A stretch of DNA of 45,897 bases, from positions 1 through 45,897 of the forward strand of contig CAXBDI010000014.1 of assembly GCA_963974445.1 (NCBI GenBank), written 5' to 3'. The stretch is from JACKII01 sp963974445. GTDB lineage: Bacteria; Pseudomonadota; Alphaproteobacteria; Bin95. Under the pieces are notes generated by a model, which was not told the origin of the DNA, searched no databases, and saw only the letters and a program-made list of their open reading frames with translations. How positions within the stretch are numbered: position 1 is the stretch's first letter; the number at the start of each line of letters is the position of its first letter. Of this stretch, positions 42,369 through 45,897 are shown one piece after another. A program made the position numbers and the translations under genes.

Positions 42369-45122
42369 ATGCAACACACACAAAAGACCGCAAGCCATCC
42401 GCACGACAACTATCCAATAAGCCCGCCAGCATGGCCGGAGCTTCTGGCTGTCGAGATGGCCGGTGACCGCGCGAATCGCTCCGAAACCCTTGGCATTCTC
42501 AAGGAGGCTCTGGCCGAGGCCGAAGACGACCTGCGCGCCGAGTTCGAAGCGGGCGGACAGGCCGAAACCCTGATGCCGGCCCGCTCCGCCCTATACGACA
42601 GCCTGATCTGCGGCTTGCTCGACCACGCCAGCCGCTACAAGTTTCCGGCGGCCAATCCGTCCAAAGGCGAGGCGCTCTCGGCGGCGGCGGTTGGCGGCTA
42701 TGGCCGAGGCGAACTGGCGCCGTTCTCTGACATCGACCTGCTGTTCCTGCAACCGGTCAAGACGTCGGCCCGTAGCGAGCAGGTCATCGAATACGTGCTC
42801 TATATGCTGTGGGATTTGGGCCTGAAGGTCGGCCACGCGGTGCGCACGCCCGAAGAATGCATCCGCATGGCCAAAGAGGACCAGACCATCGCCACCGCCT
42901 TGCTGGAGGCTCGGCCGCTCTGGGGCGACGAGGCTCTGTTCACTGATATGAAGGACGCCTTTTGGGAGAAGGCGATGGGGCCAAACCCGATGACCTTCGT
43001 CGAGGCGAAACTGGCGGAACGGAACGAGCGCCACCAGCGCATGGGCGACACCCGCTATGTGCTGGAGCCGAATATCAAGGACGGCAAGGGCGGGCTGCGT
43101 GACCTGCACACGCTCTATTGGATCGCCAAGGCGCTGTATCACGTCGACAGCATGGACGAGTTGGTGAGCCAGGGCGTGTTTTCGAAGACGGAAGCCCGGC
43201 GCTTCGAGAAGGCGGAGGATTTTCTGTCCGACGTGCGCTGTCACCTGCACTACTACGCCGGCCGGGCGGAGGAGCGGTTGACCTTCGACCATCAGTATGC
43301 GCTGGCGGACCGAATGAACTATCATGGCCGCCGCAACATGCGGCCGGTCGAACGCTTCATGAAGCACTATTTCATGGTGGCGAAGGACGTCGGCGACCTC
43401 ACCCGCATTTTCTGCGCCGCGTTGGAGGCAGAGCACAAGCGGCCCGGTATATTCTCCCTGTCGCGGCTGTTATCTTTCGAGAAGACACTGGGCGACTTTA
43501 CCCTTAGCCATGGCCGTCTCAGCCTGCGCGAGCCGACGGCCTTTCGCGACGACCCGCTGAACCTGCTGCGGCTGTTCCACACCGCGCAGCGGCACGAGGT
43601 GGATATCCATCCCGAAGCGCTGCGCATCGTCCGCCGCGACCTCCGCCTGATCGACCAGGTGCGCGATACGCCGGAGGCCAACCGCCTGTTTCTGGAGATG
43701 CTGACCGGGCGTCGCGAAACTATCACCACGCTGCGCCGCCTGAACGAGGCCGGCCTGTTCGGACGGTTCCTGCCACCCTTTGGCCGCATCGTCGCGATGA
43801 TGCAGTACAACATGTACCACTCCTACACCGTCGACGAGCACACGATCCGGGCGATCACTGAATTGCGCCGGCTGGAAGACGGCAAAACGGCGGAGGCCGC
43901 GCCGGTCGCCAGCCAAGTGGTGCAGTTGGTGCCGCATCGCCGCGCGCTTTACGTGGCCGTGCTGTTCCACGATATCGGCAAGGGCCGCGGCGGCGATCAT
44001 TCGGTCATCGGCGCGGACCTGGTGGCGGAATACGGCCCCAGACTGGGCCTGAGCGCGGCGGAGACGGAAACCGCCGTCTGGCTGGTCCGCTACCATCTGG
44101 TGATGTCGGACATGGCGCAGCGGCGCGATCCGAACGACCCCAAGACCATCACCGACTTCTGCGCCATCGTGCAATCGCCGGACCGGCTGCGCCAACTGCT
44201 GGTGCTGACCGTTTGCGATATCCGCGCGGTCGGCCCCGATACCTGGACCGGCTGGAAGGCAGCATTGCTGCGCGAGTTGTATTGGCGTGCCGACGAGCGG
44301 CTGTCCGGCTCCGGCAATGTCGAATCGCTGCCGCACCGCGCCAACGCCGCCAAAGACCGGCTGACCGAGCGCCTGGCCGATTGGCCGGCGGACGAATTGG
44401 AGGCGCACCTGGCGAAGGCGCCTATGACCTACTGGGTCGCGTGGGACGTGGACACGCTCGCCTATCACGCCGATCTGCTGCGCCGAACCGAAAGCACCGA
44501 GCCCGGCCTCACCATCGAACTGCACGACGATACGGAGGGGCAGGCCACCGTCGTCACCGTTTGCACGCTCGACCACACCGGGTTGTTCGCGCGGCTGGCG
44601 GGCGCCCTGGCACTGGCCGGCGCGAATATCGTCGGCGCGCGGGCGTTTACGCTGCACAACGGCTATGTCATCGACAGCTTTTGGATTCAGTCCGGCGAGG
44701 GCGGCTTCTACCATGAGGGCGACCGCCTGCGCGACCGGGTGCACAAGGTGCTGACCGGCGGCTTGGCTTTGACGGAAACACTGCAACAGCCGCCGGCCTG
44801 GCTCAGCCGTACCGCGGTGTTCAAGGTGGAGCCGCGGGTGATCGTCGACAACGAAGCCAGCCGGTATTTCACCGTGATCGAGGTGAATGGCCGCGACCGC
44901 CCGGGCTTCCTGAACAAGGTCGCCTGGACGATGACGAGACTCGGCCTGCAAATCGCCTCCAGCCATATCTCCACCTACGGGGAGCGGGCGGTCGATGTGT
45001 TTTATGTGAAGGACGTGTTCGGCCTGAAAGTCTCGCATGCGGGCAAGCGGGTGCAGATCGAGAAAGCTTTGGTCGAGGCGATCCACGAAAGCAATGCACT
45101 GGTCACCAACGACACGGCGTAA
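42369..45122 (+). CDS. glnD: Bifunctional [protein-PII] uridylyltransferase/uridylyl-removing enzyme GlnD
   Basis: Central nitrogen sensor that uridylylates PII at low glutamine and removes UMP at high glutamine. The protein has 917 residues from the ATG at 42369 (MQHTQKTASH); the open frame upstream overlaps the previous gene and has no homology. The nucleotidyltransferase motif is GGYGRGELAPFSDIDLLFL, with Asp121 and Asp123. The HD domain is FHDIGKGRGGDHS. Two ACT domains follow at the C-terminus (VVTVCTLDHTGLFARLAGAL; FTVIEVNGRDRPGFLNKVAW). The local pairing with mutS is common in alphaproteobacteria. The PII proteins it modifies are not in this window. Confidence 0.97.
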   Translation: MQHTQKTASHPHDNYPISPPAWPELLAVEMAGDRANRSETLGILKEALAEAEDDLRAEFEAGGQAETLMPARSALYDSLICGLLDHASRYKFPAANPSKGEALSAAAVGGYGRGELAPFSDIDLLFLQPVKTSARSEQVIEYVLYMLWDLGLKVGHAVRTPEECIRMAKEDQTIATALLEARPLWGDEALFTDMKDAFWEKAMGPNPMTFVEAKLAERNERHQRMGDTRYVLEPNIKDGKGGLRDLHTLYWIAKALYHVDSMDELVSQGVFSKTEARRFEKAEDFLSDVRCHLHYYAGRAEERLTFDHQYALADRMNYHGRRNMRPVERFMKHYFMVAKDVGDLTRIFCAALEAEHKRPGIFSLSRLLSFEKTLGDFTLSHGRLSLREPTAFRDDPLNLLRLFHTAQRHEVDIHPEALRIVRRDLRLIDQVRDTPEANRLFLEMLTGRRETITTLRRLNEAGLFGRFLPPFGRIVAMMQYNMYHSYTVDEHTIRAITELRRLEDGKTAEAAPVASQVVQLVPHRRALYVAVLFHDIGKGRGGDHSVIGADLVAEYGPRLGLSAAETETAVWLVRYHLVMSDMAQRRDPNDPKTITDFCAIVQSPDRLRQLLVLTVCDIRAVGPDTWTGWKAALLRELYWRADERLSGSGNVESLPHRANAAKDRLTERLADWPADELEAHLAKAPMTYWVAWDVDTLAYHADLLRRTESTEPGLTIELHDDTEGQATVVTVCTLDHTGLFARLAGALALAGANIVGARAFTLHNGYVIDSFWIQSGEGGFYHEGDRLRDRVHKVLTGGLALTETLQQPPAWLSRTAVFKVEPRVIVDNEASRYFTVIEVNGRDRPGFLNKVAWTMTRLGLQIASSHISTYGERAVDVFYVKDVFGLKVSHAGKRVQIEKALVEAIHESNALVTNDTA

Positions 45123-45134
45123 CCGACCTCGGCC

Positions 45135-45897
45135 ATGCAGTTTCACCGGCTGATCATGGCCGATTGGTCGGCGGCAAGCGCGCCGGGGCCGAGGCGTCCG
45201 CATAAGGATCGGTGTTGGGTGGGGCGCCTGGATGCCAGCGAGGACATGCCAGAACTCGTCTACTGCCGCACCCGCTTTGCCGCGCTGGCGCAGATCGAGG
45301 CCTGGACGGTCGAGGCGGCGAGCGGAGCGGTGCTGATCGGCTTCGACTTCCCGTTTGGCTACCCGGCGAACTGCGGCCTGCCGGGCGGGCGGGCCCTTTG
45401 CGAACTACTGGGCGGGCGTATCGAGGACGCGGCAGACGACCGCAACAATCGCTTCGAAGTCGCGGCGGCGCTGAATCGCAGCCTCAACCCTGACGGCCAC
45501 GGGCCATTCTGGGGCCATCCGGCGAGGCTCAATATGACGGATTTGCAGACGGCCAAGCCGAACCCTTGGCCGGCGCACATCGCCGAGTTCCGCGCCGTCG
45601 AGCGCGGCTTGAAATCCATCGGCATTCAGTCGGTCTGGAAACTGGCCTATCCCGCCTCGGTCGGCAGTCAGGTGCTGATGGGCATGAGCGCGGTCGGGCG
45701 GCTGCTGACCCGACCCTCGTTTGCCGCGGCCCGTCTGTGGCCGTTCGAGACGGCGTGGGCCGAATGCTTGGATGGCATCACCATCGCGGAGATTTGGCCG
45801 AACCTGTTCTATCCGCACTGGCGGGAGGACTCTCGCGTTGCGGCGCACCCGATCCGCGACGCTCAGCAAGTCGCGGCAACGCTGCTGGCGTTGCGGG
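45135..45897 (+). CDS. Conserved-looking hypothetical protein, cut by the right edge
   Basis: The frame opens with ATG at 45135 (MQFHRLIMADWSAAS), 12 bp after the glnD stop, and is still open at the edge, giving 254 residues. Visible stretches are VLIGFDFPFGYPANCG, GPFWGHPARLN, SVWKLAYPASVGSQVLMG and RLWPFETAWAE. The DWS and FDFPFGYP segments recall RNase H-like folds of the DUF429 kind, but I cannot confirm the family. Close spacing suggests co-transcription with glnD. No signal peptide is seen. Confidence 0.7.
   Translation, partial: MQFHRLIMADWSAASAPGPRRPHKDRCWVGRLDASEDMPELVYCRTRFAALAQIEAWTVEAASGAVLIGFDFPFGYPANCGLPGGRALCELLGGRIEDAADDRNNRFEVAAALNRSLNPDGHGPFWGHPARLNMTDLQTAKPNPWPAHIAEFRAVERGLKSIGIQSVWKLAYPASVGSQVLMGMSAVGRLLTRPSFAAARLWPFETAWAECLDGITIAEIWPNLFYPHWREDSRVAAHPIRDAQQVAATLLALR

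Noticed and set aside
43470..45203. 577-codon minus-strand open frame opposite glnD
   Set aside because: Antisense shadow of the HD and ACT domains of glnD; no motifs of its own.

Overview
The window is GC-rich bacterial chromosome, most likely from an alphaproteobacterium of the Rhodospirillales type. The evidence is the housekeeping content: mutS next to glnD with a hybrid malic enzyme nearby, and the run methyltransferase / ComF / glutaredoxin / nitrilase / DUF1178. DUF1127, DctPQM TRAP genes and an FkbM methyltransferase also fit. No tRNA, rRNA, CRISPR array or intact insertion sequence was seen. Assignments rest on motifs read by eye; no database search was possible.

Positions 1-8830 form a heavy-metal resistance block that looks acquired, with AT-rich spacers and a codon feel unlike the rest. 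A Tat-exported two-domain multicopper oxidase and a ZIP-like membrane protein (cut by the left edge) run leftward. A small exported His/Cys protein, a CzcCBA-type RND efflux system and a PII-like protein run rightward. The pump lacks one of the acidic residues of classical CzcA, so copper or silver is a reasonable alternative to zinc/cobalt/cadmium. A 435-bp spacer with a long inverted repeat and a possible gene fragment follows.

Positions 9.2-19 kb are catabolic: a D-2-hydroxyacid dehydrogenase, PPK2, a 3-hydroxyisobutyrate dehydrogenase-type enzyme, a Rieske oxygenase, DUF1127, then a leftward unit of LysR, dctP, dctQ, dctM and a malate/L-lactate-type dehydrogenase. This looks like uptake and oxidation of a hydroxy-acid. 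Positions 19-25 kb hold the DUF1178/nitrilase/glutaredoxin/ComF/methyltransferase cluster with a four-domain rhodanese protein. Positions 25-29 kb hold a degenerate PAS histidine kinase, a GNAT-like protein, a PAS protein and a small hypothetical gene. Positions 29-46 kb hold ornithine-type decarboxylase, FkbM methyltransferase, aroQ, an SDR, a PhoR-like kinase, maeB, an M20 amidohydrolase, mutS, a TPR/2OG-oxygenase protein, glnD and the start of an unrecognised gene.

The most unusual signal is at gene junctions. Three short tandem duplications each copy a translation-start module. Between dctQ and dctM a 35-bp unit repeated about 2.5 times makes two 11-codon minicistrons, each linked to the next by an overlapping TGATG. 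At the dctQ start a 21-bp in-frame repeat doubles the start codon. Between czcB and czcA a 21-bp repeat lies in a 19-codon minicistron that overlaps the czcB stop and the czcA start. These look like copy-number-tunable translational couplers.
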